A DNA stretch of 64,000 nucleotides from positions 4,898,001 to 4,962,000 of the forward strand of contig NW_026555337.1 of NCBI RefSeq assembly GCF_029017545.1. Direction: 5' to 3'. This DNA comes from Prosopis cineraria (Eukaryota; Streptophyta; Magnoliopsida; Fabales; Fabaceae). A program made the position numbers and the translations under genes. The notes beneath the pieces were generated by a model. The model was given only the letters and a program-made list of their open reading frames with translations, did no database searches and was not told the origin of the DNA. This document shows positions 22,844-34,967 of the stretch, piece by piece (within the stretch, counting starts at the first letter, position 1; each line of letters begins with the position of its first letter).

Positions 22844-23365
22844 AATGGACAACGTGAATCATTACTCTCCTGCTCTGCTTCTTCTGCGTTTCTATCTCTA
22901 TTTTCTGTGCCGTCCCATCTGCTTTCTCTATTGTGCCATTTCCTTCATGCATGCGTTCGTCCCTAGTTCTGTTTCTTTTCTCCTGCCAGCCGAAAGCATA
23001 AGCATACGTGTTCCGGTTGCTTGCTGTTCTTTCTGCTCTATTTTGCTTCTTTTACGTTTCATGTCTGTTGCCTCTCGTTCTTTTGGCGTCTGTGGCTCAT
23101 GTGTTTGTGTGTTCTGCTGTTTTTGTCCTTTTTCCTGCTACATGGCCGAAAGTGTGTGCTTGTTTTTGTTTTTGTGTCTCTATGCCTGTGTTTCTTTGCT
23201 GTTTCTGTGTTTCTTTGCTGTGCTTTTTTCCTTCTGCTCTCTCGTGTGTGTGTGCAGGTTTCTGCTCATGTGTGCCTGACCATCTGTGATGAAACGCTGA
23301 CTCTATCAGCGTTTTGTCCAGTTTTTTCTTTTTTTTGATTTTTTTTGATTAATGGTTTTGATTAA

Positions 23366-23385
23366 CACACACACACACACACACA
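23366..23385. repeat. (CA)10 microsatellite
   Basis: This is an uninterrupted CA run near the 3' end of the LTR-like block. Confidence 0.95.
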
Positions 23386-23670
23386 AAAGATCTGTATTTA
23401 AATGAAAATAGGATTGAGGAGAGAAAAGTTAACTCTCAAAAGTACACTCCCAATATTCTCGAATGATTGGAATAATTTGGGAGAGATTTTCTTTTTTTAA
23501 GATTTAACCTTTCTTTTTTGACTTTGTTAAATTATCATTATTATTATTTTTTGAAAATATAATCTTAAAAAGGGATTAAATTTTATTTTTGTATTATTAT
23601 TTTTTTTATATTTTTTGATTTTATTATTAAAATAAAAAATGTCAGGACAAAATACGGTGTTCACAATTAA

Positions 23671-26331
23671 GGGCTCCTTTATTGCATTGAAGTTTCAATT
23701 TTCTTCAAGTTTTAAAAAGACAGGCCAGCTTCACATTAGTATATACTGAACGTATTAAAATTCTAAAGAGTGTGAAATTTGATTGCAAAAGATATCATTC
23801 AAATCAATCGAGTCGTGTAATGGAATAATAAAATTACCAAAATCTTATAAGCAAAAGATACATAAAAAATGACATTTGTAATGTAGAAATTATTATTATA
23901 GAGAAAAATAAGAGACCGCATTCTCAATTCCCAGTTTTAAGAGTTGCTTGTAGACTCTCGTTCATTTTGTCTTTTGAAGCAACGTCCCATTTGCCCCACG
24001 CCGACTCAAACTCGATGCCTCTGTTGCTCGTTCTTTGTTCTTTATTTAATCGAAAGGTCAAAACTCTCCCTCTCCCTCTCCCTCTCACTCTCACCCTCAC
24101 GCACACAAACGGTGTAAATCAATCTTTTGCAATAAAAATTTAATCAGGTGATTGATTTTTTTTTTCCCTATGCAATAATAACGGCACCTTTTTGTTAGCA
24201 AAATGAACAAGCCATTCATGAGAGCATGATGGTTCATATTTCCGAATCAAATAAAAGGCTGTACTTTCTCTCCTTCCAGAAAAATTAGATTATGCCTAGG
24301 AGATATAATACCTAGCCTAGCTAACATATGAGCTTAGCATAGGTGGTTGGTGGTGGGAGACTATATGTACTTTGACTTGTTCCATTTCAACTAGGCTAGG
24401 ACCCAACAAAGTTTAATAAACATGGTTGAGTGCTCATGGCGGGGCCTCTATGATTTTGTTTAATGAAATTATTAGCACTTAACTTTTCTCTCCTGAGTTA
24501 ATTATACTAATCCATGAAGAAACCCGTGCCGCTCTGCTTCATCGCGTTCTCACTGACCAAACCCAAAAGGCTGCATTTATACATGTAGTTCAACTAATCA
24601 CAAGGGGTTGATTAACAATCTTACATCACTGTTCCATCTACTTTTTAAATTTATTCCTGCATAATTCTCTTGCCAGTTTCATGCGAAATATAAGTCGAGA
24701 TTTAAGAGCTTAATTTTAAGATGTCGTCTTCATCCATTGTCCTCCTTTTATCTGCCTCTTCCGAATAAGATACTTGCAAGCATGTTTAAATTAGTTAAAT
24801 TAGTGAGAACAGATCGTAAATTAAATTGTGGGTATGAAGGAGAAATAGAGTTTCATGTAAAGTAATAATTATGGAGTGAGTTGAAAGTAATGTTACTATC
24901 TGCCGCTGCGGAGAAAGTAGAGAGCAATTTTCAGTAGATAGCTTCTTTAGGCTCGTGGAAGGTAATTTGATGTGTCAGTTTCATACACATCTCACTCATT
25001 GAACCGGTGTCCAGAGATATCACGATCTCTCATCTCTCCTTGTCTCGGTGGCAATCAAAATCTTCTTGAAGGTGATCTCCCGAACCACACCGCCAGGTGC
25101 TTTGATTAACTAGATAGAGGTTAATATAACTTAACATGATAACATGATTTACAGCAACGTTAATTTGCCTGAAAACATAAGACACCTCGGGGGGCCAAAA
25201 ATCGGCATCCTAGAGGCACCACACCTTTCAGGTTCATTTTACCTGTAACATTGCATTCGTCTCATAAATCATAATTCATCTACAAGCGAAAAAAAATAAG
25301 AGCATAGTGATTAAAGGCTTGTTTAACAACTTGTTTTTGGATCAATTTTTTGTTTCCCAAAACCAAAAAAAAAAATCTACGTATATTTTAAAACTCTTTT
25401 GAAGGGCAAAAAAGCCAAATCTTATTCTAAACAATAGAAAAAGGAAAATATTTTTTGGGCATTTTGTAATTATTTTTCTGAAAAACAAATGAGAATGTCA
25501 AATACACATGTTTTTGTTATTTTTTTGCTCTCAAAATGAGTTTTACAAAATACCAATTCTCATAATAATAAGACAAATTATTTTGGGCAAGCCCTAATGT
25601 TCTGCTTGCTTGCTTGCTTCATGTTCCTGGAAGGCAGAATTAATGTGATATCCAATGAATCAGCCAAATTTCATACTTCAGCATGTGATTTAGGTCCCCA
25701 AGCCGAGTTGATGAACGAAATTGTTTTCTTTATACATATTCTTTCATTTTCTCAAAGTATCACATTTTTCATTATTAATGTGACATCCAATGCATCGGCC
25801 AAATCCTTTTTTTTTTTTCACATTGATTATTTAATCAGAGTAAGGCTTATAGATATTTCACCTTACATGCTCAATATATTCTTATTCAATTAAATTAAGA
25901 AAACTGAATTTTCATCTATTAATAATATTAATCACAAGAATTTTTTATAAGATAAAATATTTGTATGTCTTGATTTAATTAGAATTTTTTTTCTCATTTA
26001 ATTATTTAATGAAGAGGTTGAGTATAGAATTTAGTGCCTCGTTCATCTTAGTCTCTTAAACTGACTGGGCTTTATATGCCGAACAAATCAACTAACTGGG
26101 CTTCTGACTCTCTGATCTCAACTTTCCTTCTTCTTCTTCTTGGGTTTTTTTACTTTTTGCCAGAATAGATGTCAAAATGTTGCTTCACCACATAACATGA
26201 GCCCACCCCACGAGCGCCGCGGCGGCAACAGTCACCGCCTCCGATAGTGGGTCTCCTCTGTATTGTGAACAAACACCGGAGCTGGTTAGAGCTGGGTCAA
26301 AGAAGACGAAGAAGAACAAGAAAAGAGAAAT
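23671..26331. other. Intergenic DNA, upstream of the RRP6-like 3 gene
   Basis: No gene is recognised. A CT-rich simple stretch lies at 24063-24100. The last 200 bases before 26332 hold a TTC-rich leader-like run (26128-26141) and probably the promoter and 5' UTR of the downstream exonuclease gene. Confidence 0.5.
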
Positions 26332-29300
26332 ATGGAGTACGGATACAAGGTGCGGGTGGCGTTTGCGATTGCTTCTTTGGCAGCTGTGTCAATCTATTTT
26401 ACTGCTCGCTACCAGAGTCGGCGTAAGCGGACGTGTCCGCGGAGTTTGTGTTACTTACATGCCGAACCAAAGCCACAGTGTACTTTTAAGCGGGTATTAG
26501 CCGATAACTCGTACACTGTGTTCAAGCACTTGAAGCTCAATGACTCTAACGATGGTACATTTCTTACTCATTGTATGTACAATGGCGTCACTTTATTTGG
26601 TACCAGGAAACTGAAGGAGTCATAGATAAAATTTATGTGTTTCTTCATAAAAAAATTGTCTTTTAATACTGATGCTAAGTCAGAAATTGTACGGGAGACA
26701 TAATTTTTGAACTTACTTTTCTTATTTTTGTATGGGATTAAATCTTTCAAGTAGCATTTCTGGATGGAAAGCAATAGACTTTTTTCATCAGTTGAAACTA
26801 TTATGAAATTTTTAAAATAGCCTGGTCCGGTCAAGTAAATGCGCAATCAGTGCATAAATGGCAGAATTTGGTAAGGCTATTGGAAATTATTGACAAAAAA
26901 GTACTTTACAGTTTCATTCCATTGATTCTGCTAAATGAAAATGATCCAGAAAAGGGTTAAATTTTATGTTTTTAGAAACATTTAAACGACGATGTTCTAG
27001 ACATTGTGTTGATCGGAGCTACGAGTGGTCAATTGTACGTGGTAGAAAATTCGATGCCAGCAAACTCAGGTGCATAGTAGTTGATAAGTATTCGAACCTC
27101 ATTCTTTATCTGCGCAAATATCAAGAAGGGAATATCAATTTTGCTGCATCAGGTGGTTACCTGGTCAACGTATATTTTGATCAAGCTAAGTTTATTGTTG
27201 TTTTCACAGAGAGGCCTTCAAATTCCCATCCTTTTGAGGCAGAGATTACAGCATTATTGAAAAACCCTCAGCCTCAATTTGAATTCAGTACTGAGATTGA
27301 GGAACTGAAGAAGAAAGATACATATGTCTGGATTGATACAGAGTTGCAATTAAAGGAACTTGTCAATGTATTAAATAAAGAGAGGTTCTTTGCTGTGGAC
27401 ACAGAACAACATACTTTGCGATCTTTTCTTGGCTTCACAGCATTAATTCAGGTCAATTTATGCTCGTCTTAAGTTTTCTTATCTGGTAACTATTTTTATG
27501 AGCTAATTATTTTTTGGGATCAATCTTTGATAGTCATAAAATTTTTTTTTTCATCAAGCAGATTTCTACTCCGCAGGAGGATTATTTGATCGACACAATT
27601 GCCCTGCATGATTTAATGGGCATTCTTCGCCCAGTCTTTGCAAATCCTTTAATTTGTAAAGTATGTAAGTTATTTCTGTCACGTTTCTAGAATGGTTAAC
27701 TATATAGAAGTGGGAAACACGTATTCAATTTTATCTGCATGAAATTATCTGTATATAGTTTTACCTTGCTCCCTCTTTTGATGAAAAAAAATTATCTACT
27801 TAAACAATTGAGTTTTGTGACAGCTGGATTTACACTTGTTTTGGTAATAAACTGTGAGAATTGTTTATATCTCTTCTTTTTCAGTGCGCACACAAGCGTG
27901 TTTGTTTTGGAGATTGTAATAAAACATATCCCCTACTTTCACCTAATGGCTTAAACATTTTAGATAGAGTGGTCATTAACATATGTAAGTGTGTGGATGA
28001 TGCCTGGTTCTCTTGGGATTAGATTTTGTTATTCACAGAGAACATCCTACAGTTGATTAGTATTTCTGTGTTTAATCATGTTAAAATTTGTGAATAGGTG
28101 TTTCATGGAGCTGATAACGACATTGTCTGGCTACAGCGAGATTTTCATGTCTATGTTGTTAATCTCTTTGATACTTCAAAGGTGAGCTAACCACAATGTT
28201 ACTGGATTGTGTCTTACATGCTATGCACCTTGTAGAAAGGTCTTTCTAAGCATGATTGTGACAAGAAAAGTTTGCATTGTCCCACGGATTGGCACCTTCT
28301 ATTCTATCAATTTGTGTTCATGTAATGCAGGCATGTGAGGTGCTGTCGAAACCACAGAAATCACTTGCATATCTACTAGAAACTTATTGTGGTGTTACGA
28401 CAAATAAATTATATCAGGTTTGACATTGATCATGTGCAATTTTCCTTTATCGGATGAATTCATTGGGTGTCCTAGACAAAGGCTTAGGCCTTAGCTAACT
28501 TAAATAGCGTGGATTTATGTTAATGAAATGTAACGTCTAAACTTTGTTATTGATTTATCTGTAGTGCACAGCAGAGTGTTAATTGTGCATTTATAATTTT
28601 TGGCATGCTATGTGCATATCCCCAAAGAATGAAAATATCTTATCCAGAATGGTGCCAAAGATCTAACTTCCTATTCAGGTTACATTTCTTGTAATGACTT
28701 TTTAAACCTTTTTTCAATGACAGATTCAGTTTGTATAGTCATATATACTTCGTTCATGATTTTGATATACCTGGAAATAAAATATAACTTTTTAAAGGAC
28801 TTTGATCCCCTTACCCCCGAAAGTAGTTGAGGTTAAGGATTGAGTTCGTTAAATAGAGCGAAGGAAACATTAGAAATGTTTTAAATGAAGCCACAACATT
28901 TGGATGGACTTTGGACTGTGATTGATATCAATTCCAATGGGGTCTTGCAATCTATGTAGGCAGCCTCTCTTAGTAGAATAAGGCTCTTGTTGTTTGTTAA
29001 TGACCTGGATATTTACTATGGTTTGAAAATTGAAAATTCTTTAAGACAAGTTATATCAATAAATGTAAGATAGTTTAACCTCAGTTTTTTTTTTTATGGA
29101 TAGGCACAAGGACTATTTTCCGTTTTTGAAATTTTTTTGGCTACTTAGACTATATTGGCTATCGTCTTGGCTTGCTTCTCCTAGCTACTTCTTTGTCTCT
29201 TCTTCTTTTTCATTTTTTTCTTATTTTTTTCAAAATTTAATTGCAGCGTGAAGACTGGAGACAACGTCCCCTCTCAGCAGCAATGATACATTATGCACAG

Positions 29301-32300
29301 ACAGATGCACACTATTTGTTATATATTGCAAATTGTTTGATCACTGAGCTCAAACAGCTGGACGGTGGTATGCCATCTTGTTTGATGTTGTGAGGGATGA
29401 GACCACCAAAAAAAAAAAAAAGAAGAAGAAGTAGAAGTCCAAGATGTCTTTTTTTATTCTTTCATACAATATTAGGCTTATTAGCATGTTGCATTGGCTA
29501 ACGAGCCTCCCTTTACACTGTCTACTTGATTACTCTTTAGGACTTACCTTTCTGAAATTGGTTGGACCAAAATTCTGAATTTATTGTATCAGAAAACTCT
29601 GGTTCCGATGACAAATTCCATTTTCTTCACGAGGCTAGTCGACGTTCCAACATGACTTGTTTGCAACTTTTCACAAAAGAGATTGAAGCTTCTCCTGGGG
29701 AATCTGCTGCATTGTCATTATTTTCACGATATGTGGGTGGTGAGAGTTCTCCAGTTTCCAGTGAAACCCAGGTTTGATTCTCCTGGTACAAGCTTGAAGT
29801 AGTGTCTCTATAGTTTGCTATATTGTTCTTACAGACTAACTTCTTATTCTAACTTCAGTTTCAGAATTATGTGAGGCGACTATGTGCATGGAGAGATGTG
29901 ATGGTAAGTTAAAATTTGTAAATGCTTCTGAAACGTGGCTACAATTTAAGAATGGTTCTCCGACTTTAAAGATCAGTATACCTCGACTCTGTTTTAAGTT
30001 TAATTAAATGCTTGAAATAATTAGGAGACAGAGCAGAAGTTTATGCTATGTGGTCAAAGAGATTTCAGGATTCTCCATGAAATTTTGTTTGTATCTTATT
30101 ACTACAATAGACAAAGTCAAAAGTGAACCTCAGAGTAATCTAATAATGAGGTAGGAAAGGGGTTTACCATGGTCAGCTGAGGTTGCCTTTGATATGCTAA
30201 AATTTATCTTAAATTTATTAAGAACAATCTGATAGTTAATTAGAGAAAATTTATGAATGTTGTTAATTAGTATATAAACAATTAGGCTTAAATTTCTCTT
30301 GTTACATTCTTTAGCCTCTGAAGAATATGGAAAACTAAGTAATATATTCATTGTAATTTTACATATGCTGATGTCTGCTTTTGGCTGAGCCATTAAGCCT
30401 CAATTAGTGTCACTGTCTGTATGTTTCCGTACCAAATACTTCTCTCAAGGAGTTTTGTCCCACATCAAATCCTTTTGATGCTACTTAGGTAGGGTATTAA
30501 AAAATAATATCTGAAATAATTTAATTGGCCTAGGCAGATTCACTTGCGCATCATGTAATGAATACATACATACATATACATATATATATTCTAAAACAAG
30601 GTCTGTTGATTGACTTGATCAATAGGGATAGCATCATCTTTTGCCACCACCCAGGCATAATCTCCATATCGTTTTTCTTGTATAACAGAAATAATATTTG
30701 ATTTTGCTTTGACTGTGGAGTTCCTGGAATTTTACATGTATTTGACTTATTTTTATGAGAAAATATATTTATTTATTCATATAGTTACTTTGATATTTTA
30801 TTTTGTGAAAAAACGTTACTTTGCTATTTCCAGGTTGCAGTGGTTGTGATATTAATCTTCTATTAGTGCATTAAGTTTTATTTCTCATGAAGAGGCTCAT
30901 AATTCTTGAGTTCTATGTTTTAATGTAGAGTTTAAAGGTATTCCATAAGGAAATTGCATATAGGCTGATTGTTTTGTCGTATGTTCATCTTTACAGGCTC
31001 GTGTCCATGATGAGAGCTTGAAATATGTATTATCAGACCAGGCAATTGTTGCTTTGGCAAATAAGCCTCCAACAAGTGACTCTGAAATATGCAATGGCAT
31101 AGCTCAGGCTGATATCAATATAGAAATGGGTGTCAATTCTCTCTTCTCTTCTCCATCTCCTATTGTTGGTAGCCACCTTAGTGATGTCTATGATTTACTT
31201 ACAGACAATTTAGCTAACACTGAAGATATTTATTCAGTGATTCTTCAGAAGTGCCTTGGTCCAAATGGGAGTTGTCCCATTTCTCTATTTAATTATTCTT
31301 TGTTGGTTAGCAGTAATCCGAGACCTATGATAGCCTATAAACATCATAGTGTAAAAAACTCGAAACAAGTTTCTCGGAAGGCTTCTCGAGATTTGTTTGT
31401 TCAGAAATTCTCCTGTAAATCTCCTGTTTATCATAATTGTCGGATCTATGCTAATGACGGGCGGCTGCTTTGTTACTGTGATAGGAGGAAGCTTGAATGG
31501 TAAGTGCACTTTTCACTTGCTTCTGTTGTATTTGTAAAAGTGGGGGTTTTTTTTTTTTGGCAGATTAATGTTCTATTTTACAGGTATCTGAATCGGGATC
31601 TGGGAAAACTAATTGATGACGATCCACCTGCTATAATGCTTCTTTTTGAACCAAAAGGTCACCCAGAGGACGAAGACAATGATTTTTATATCCAGAGCAA
31701 GAAAAACATATGTGTTGGCTGTGGTGAAGGAAATCACTACTTGCGGTACCGGATAATCCCATCGTGCTATAGAATACATTTTCCTGAGCATTTGAAAAGC
31801 CATCGTTCTCATGATATTGTCCTGCTTTGTGTGGACTGTCATGAAGTTGCTCATGCTGCTGCAGAGAAATACAAGAGAAAGATAGCAGCTGAATTTGGGA
31901 TTCCTCTCTATGTTCAGAGGGTAATCGATCCAGGACAAGCATCTGAAGTAGCCTTTGAAGAGGGAGGTGTTTCTCCCTTACAGTTGCGAACAGCAGCCAT
32001 GGCTCTTCTGCACCATGGACCAAGAATGCCTCCCAATCGCCGTGATGAACTGACTGAGGTATGATCTTATTTCTGTCTGTAAGTGTTCAGTAAGATTCGT
32101 GTTTGTCACAGACCTGACATGATGGCACATGGTCTTTGAAGTGTTCAAACATGCGCTCTAAATTGGATTATCTTTTTTCCTGGATTTCTATAGTTAAGAA
32201 CTGATTGTCATTGTTTGCAAAAGTTCTTGAGCAGCTTTTTTAAGTCTAATCCATAAGCATTGGTATTTGTCATATTTGTGATTTTGTTTGAAGACTGTGA

Positions 32301-33425
32301 AGAGGTACTATGGAGGGAGGGACATATCTGAAGAAGATTTAGAGAGAGCTTTGCTAGTTGGCATGAGTCCACATGAGAGAAGACGATTTGAGAAGAAGAG
32401 AGGATATTCATTTAAGCATTCAGTAAGAGGTACTGCTGTGGAGACAGTATATGAAAATCAAGGTGATTGCACGCCCACAATTGGGGTTGGGGACACATCA
32501 AATTTTAATGCTCTAGATGGTTCATCTGCAAATAAAGCAATAAGCAATGGATTAGGTAGAGAACTTATTATAGTAAAGGATGATGTCAGAAACCGCACAG
32601 TATCTTCTGATCTAGGAGTTAATGGAGCTGAACATGCAAGTGCTGATAAAAATTCAGATTCTAATGACCTAAGTGCTGCTGTAAATGCTGATGACAGTTG
32701 TCTAAGCGAAAGGGCTCCAAATGGAAGCGATGACTTATCTTTTAGAGATGAAGAGTCCGCTCAAGTGAAACATAATTCAAAGCTGTCACTCTTAGGACAC
32801 GGACCACATGGGAAGCAAGTTGTTGAACATTTATTGAAGGAATACGGCGAGGACGGCATTCGTCAGTTTTGTCAGAGATGGAGACAAGTTTTTGTTGAAG
32901 CTGTCAAACCACGGTTTCTACCTGCTGGCTGGGACATAAATCACAGGTATGCTAATGATTAGATAGTGTTTGTTTGCTTAGTTAGTAGCATAAATTGTTG
33001 ATGTGGCATAATTGATGCATGCTGAGCATTTAGTTAATTAGTTCAAAGTATGGAGCTTCTGGAAAACCAAAAAGGTTCAGAGTATTGAGGTTTATCTGCC
33101 TCATCGTGCAATTGTGGGAATATACAATATGCTAAAACTCAGAAACTACCCTGTTGCTGTTGAAAATGTTTCTGACTTGATTGTTTTGTTCTTATAAAAT
33201 TCTAAAACTCAGAAACTTCCTTAGTTTACTATTCGACTGCCATTAGATTGTTATTCATGCTGCACTTATAGTATGATGTGTAGCAACTGAATTATTATTA
33301 ACCCTTTGTTCCAAGGATTTGATTACGGACAAAATATATTTGCCAGTGGTAGAAGGGATTTCGGTGAATTCAGTGTCTACAATCTGCTCAGACAGGGATC
33401 TGCTGCTATTGCTACTCGCAAGTGA
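26332..33425 (+). CDS. RRP6L3: RRP6-like 3 / EXD2-type 3'-5' exonuclease
   Basis: This is a DEDDy-family 3'-5' exonuclease. The twelve coding exons are 26332-26554, 27210-27451, 27562-27660, 28098-28181, 28331-28417, 29247-29367, 29593-29771, 29859-29903, 30997-31499, 31584-32058, 32294-32946 and 33347-33425, giving 929 residues (about 890 in Arabidopsis RRP6L3). Residues about 7-27 are a hydrophobic N-terminal anchor. The exonuclease domain spans about 115-290: Exo I VDTEQ (D138, E140), Exo II HGADND (D196), Exo III YAQTD (Y261, D265). A C-terminal module follows. It has YHNCRIYANDG, then two cysteine pairs, C571/C574 and C610/C613, with H614 and H618, which looks like an HNH or treble-clef zinc site. 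The tail has a Ser/Asp-rich linker and a conserved GHGPHGKQ...FCQRWR segment. Exon 6 could alternatively end two codons earlier, at 29364 (second GT). Membrane anchoring and substrate are inferred from family relatives. Confidence 0.95.
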
Positions 33426-34589
33426 CTACCTGGAGCTGCAGGTTGCAACGAGCTTATTTGCGGGACCTCTGATCTGATGCTATTATTCCTTCAGATTTGT
33501 TCCTCCACGTCCTTTCTGTCTTGGGTTATTTTAAAGGTGGACTATTGAAATATGATGATAGTTATACAAATTTCTGTCTAAATTTTGTGCTGATAAAAAT
33601 TGGAGATGGAAACATCGAAACAGGCCAAACTGAGTTCGGCTTTAGCCATTTTCATTTTTAGGCTCGGCATCTTGAATAGGCAATACTCAAATTCTGCCCA
33701 TTTAATTAAAATAGAATTTGGGTTCAATCCGTTTGTACTTCTTATATTAAACTGTCCATAAATATACATGCTTAATGGGTTGGATGAGATTTCATAGTAC
33801 TCAAAATATATTAAAACAACATTATAGTATATAAATCATGGATTGATATATAATTATATATGCACGTGTATCTATATATTATTTCATTGTTCTGGGTAAT
33901 AATATATTGTTTCTAATCGTTAATCACATTGATATTGATTCATTTGGAAACTATGCTTTGAGCAATCAATCTCATTATATAATATCTTTTTTTTTCTTTT
34001 GTAAATCTTATTTATTAAACGGACTTATGGCAGGGGAATAGGGGAAGGGAGCGTAAATCGTGCCTCCCCTCCTCTCTAATATGTCAACCAAATGAGAGGT
34101 CCAAAAACCCCAACCAAACACACCCTGGATTAGAAGGCTTTAAAAAAAAAAAAAAACTATGGAAGTTTATGTTAAAACTGGTAATTGCTTGTTCTGTTGC
34201 ATTCCCAAACAGTAAACACCTTCGGAAAGTATATTCACGATTAAACACATCCAGATAGACCATAGGAGGTAGCATTTTGCCTCTTTGCTTTCAAATCAGA
34301 TTTATGTGCTAAATCCAACGACCATTCAATCCAAATTCCAAATCTAATAATCGCATATAAACAATCATCAAGGCCATAAATGAACTTGAGGGGAAAAGCT
34401 TGGCATAAAATTCAAAATTGGGACTCCTGTAATTTTATTATTGATTTCAGACTCTCAGTCCTATCTGAGTAAATTTTTTTTTCCCACATAATTCCAAGTA
34501 CCAAGAAGGAACGGACATCTACAAATCTAGACTGCTCTGCGTTGTACAACACAATTGCCTCAACTTTTCAACAGAAGGAACAATTACAA
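33426..34589. other. 3' UTR of RRP6L3 and convergent intergenic DNA
   Basis: It starts with the 3' UTR of the plus-strand exonuclease gene and ends with the 3' flank of the minus-strand small gene, so the two transcripts converge. Nothing else is recognised. Confidence 0.5.
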
Positions 34590-34967
34590 TTAATTAGCAG
34601 CAACAACGTCATTGATAAAAGAATCGGCGATGAGATGGGGCGAATTCAGGGCTAGATTGGAAGGAGCAGCGGTAACAAACAACACGTACTTGGCGGCGGC
34701 GAGCTTCTTCCGTTGCGGGCAACGTGGACCGTAGGTCCTCCCGGCAAAGCAAGGGGAGCCCTCGGCAACGTTGACCTGAGACTGAGCATCGGTTGAACGC
34801 GGGGACGACGGCGTTGAGGGGGGGCGAAGAGAGATCTGGCAGAGCAAGCTAAGGCGGTGCGATCGAGCAGTAATTCGGGAGTCACGGATGCGGGCGAGGG
34901 CTCCGGGTTTAAGGTACTTGTGAAAATGATGAGCTCTGGGCAACTGAAGACCTCTAGTTCTGATCAT
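34590..34967 (-). CDS. Small conserved plant protein of unknown function
   Basis: This is a single-exon frame of 125 residues beginning MIRTRGLQLPRAHHF. The frame is open further upstream, to 35189. The ATG at 34967 was chosen because I remember uncharacterised eudicot proteins starting M-x-R-T-x-G-L and containing KPGALAxxRDSRI. The protein is basic and rich in Arg, Ser and Pro. It has PCFAGRTYGPRCPQRKK at about 71-87 (two cysteines) and a hydrophobic-acidic end (LIADSFINDVV). There is no signal peptide or membrane segment; the Arg-rich, acid-poor start could pass for an organelle-targeting peptide. GC content is far above the flanks, which supports real coding. A GA-rich run at 35005-35024 lies just upstream in its 5' region. 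No function can be assigned. Confidence 0.72.
   Translation of the reverse strand: MIRTRGLQLPRAHHFHKYLKPGALARIRDSRITARSHRLSLLCQISLRPPSTPSSPRSTDAQSQVNVAEGSPCFAGRTYGPRCPQRKKLAAAKYVLFVTAAPSNLALNSPHLIADSFINDVVAAN

Larger units (their letters stand above)
20116..23665 (+). mobile_element. LTR-like retroelement block, 3.55 kb (probable solo LTR)
   Basis: It begins TGTCGCACCC and ends GGTGTTCACA, with TG...CA termini. It is flanked by ATCAA (20111-20115) and ATTAA (23666-23670), four of five bases matching. The head contains GGAGTTGCCACTAAG, GTTCGGGAGTCGGTT and GGAAGGTGTTAGGCACCCC; the tail has GTCAGGACAAAATACGGTGT. From memory this set marks the long LTRs of a widespread plant family (TAT/Ogre-like or LARD-like). 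Internal parts are five diverged repeats (20761-21562), a long polypyrimidine tract (22085-22835), a TATA-like box (22834-22843) and a T-rich tail. No gag or pol frame is present, so it is either a solo LTR or a non-autonomous element. Confidence 0.68.

Noticed and set aside
22081..23338. Several long overlapping open frames on both strands
   Set aside because: They are products of the polypyrimidine and T-rich composition and have no family features or splice context.
25018..25105. Exon-like minus-strand stretch reading GGVVREITFKKILIATE
   Set aside because: Short, with no continuing exons or recognised family.
31609..32023. Minus-strand open frames of 109 and 130 codons
   Set aside because: They are antisense shadows of RRP6L3 exon 10.
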